Below, in pieces: positions 63,500 to 64,000 of a stretch of DNA of 64,000 bases (position 1 is the stretch's first letter; the number at the start of each line of letters is the position of its first letter). A program made the translations under genes and the position numbers. The DNA is from Blasia pusilla (Eukaryota > Marchantiophyta > Marchantiopsida > Blasiales): the NCBI GenBank assembly GCA_050084515.1, contig CM114271.1, positions 16,058,001-16,122,000 of the forward strand, read 5' to 3'. The notes under the pieces were generated by a model. The model searched no databases. It worked only from the letters and a program-made list of their open reading frames with translations, and was not told the DNA's origin.

Positions 63500-64000
63500 C
63501 TTCAGAGTTTCTAAAACCTGTCGCCATACAAAAGACCTGGTGATTTAGTATTTTCATCTTTTTGAATTATTCAAGAGGATTTGGCTGCTAGAGCTGTGCA
63601 CACTGGTTGATTCTTTGCTGCATGGCACCTGATTGAGCATACTTGTTCTTAGGTAAAGGGGGTGCAGCTCGGGAACCTTATCCAGATCATAGACCTGAAG
63701 AAGAATGCCATGACTTCTTGTCTGCATATAGTCGGCGGCTAAGAAGCAGTGATCTTGCTGCCAGGTCAATCATTTTGTGAACCTTTCTATGCATGGTAGC
63801 AGTATATTGCTGCAGTGCTGGTTACCAGGTTCTTTAACTTTGTTGTTTGGAATTGATAAAATGCAGATTTTTCTGCGGTTACAGCCAGAAGTTGTGACTC
63901 TTTACAAGTCTTAAGTTGTTGAGCTAAACTTCATGATTGCTACTCTTGGGTGTATTGACCCTTAGGGTTTCTTGGTTAGCAGCAGCAAAGGACTGGACAG

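Overview
This window reads as nuclear DNA of a land plant with a large, transposon-filled genome. The reasons are spliced genes with GT..AG introns, a plant-type NADPH double-bond reductase with five exons, Mutator-like (MULE) and Helitron elements, a gag gene of Ty3/gypsy type, long CT microsatellites, minisatellites and AT-rich spacers. Nothing bacterial, organellar or CRISPR-like was seen. I cannot name the species; a non-seed plant is only a guess.

Layout. 0-2 kb: minus-strand retrotransposon gag, cut by the window edge, with C-rich flanking DNA. 2.9-4.4 kb: minus-strand broken reading frame that joins a THADA-like segment to a coiled-coil protein. 4.4-7.1 kb: a (CT)62 tract, then a long frame with a BED-like zinc finger broken by three stops. 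8.2-12.3 kb: a 220-bp tandem repeat leading into a decayed MULE transposase (MULE-1). 12.7-13.8 kb: an unrecognised broken frame. 14.6-16.3 kb: a large inverted repeat. 16.9-18.7 kb: a tandem satellite made of ~215-bp and ~381-bp units. 19.4-21.5 kb: GC-rich DNA with a G-quadruplex motif, three consecutive hairpins around a TATA-like site, and minisatellites. 22-25 kb: unrecognised frames, one with a Cys/His finger-like segment. 27.2-30.1 kb: a second MULE of the same family on the minus strand (MULE-2). 30.5-36.6 kb: mostly non-coding repeats, including a 37-bp minisatellite and an LTR-like stretch. 37.3-40.5 kb: the one apparently intact host gene, a 341-residue 2-alkenal/double-bond reductase on the minus strand. 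42.3-44.1 kb: two minus-strand copies of the C-terminal part of a Helitron helicase. 44-48 kb: AT-rich repeats. 48.8-58.1 kb: a nearly complete Helitron with recognisable 5' (TCTATACTATTAAGG) and 3' (hairpin + CTAG) ends, a GC-rich cargo region and a decayed Rep-helicase gene. 58.1-60.7 kb: DNA closed by a second, closely related Helitron 3' end. 60.7-64 kb: no recognisable gene.

The genes do not form a pathway: one host enzyme gene sits among transposon remains. The main structural observations are (i) a 12-bp word, GGAAGGCATTCT, repeated in several unrelated contexts between 2 and 18.4 kb and not noticed later; (ii) a satellite whose short unit can be derived exactly from its long unit by recombination between two internal copies of part of that word; (iii) a Helitron with both ends visible whose helicase is cut before its last motifs and has Lys in place of the motif II Glu. 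I found no convincing new functional system; all motif and homology calls are by eye.
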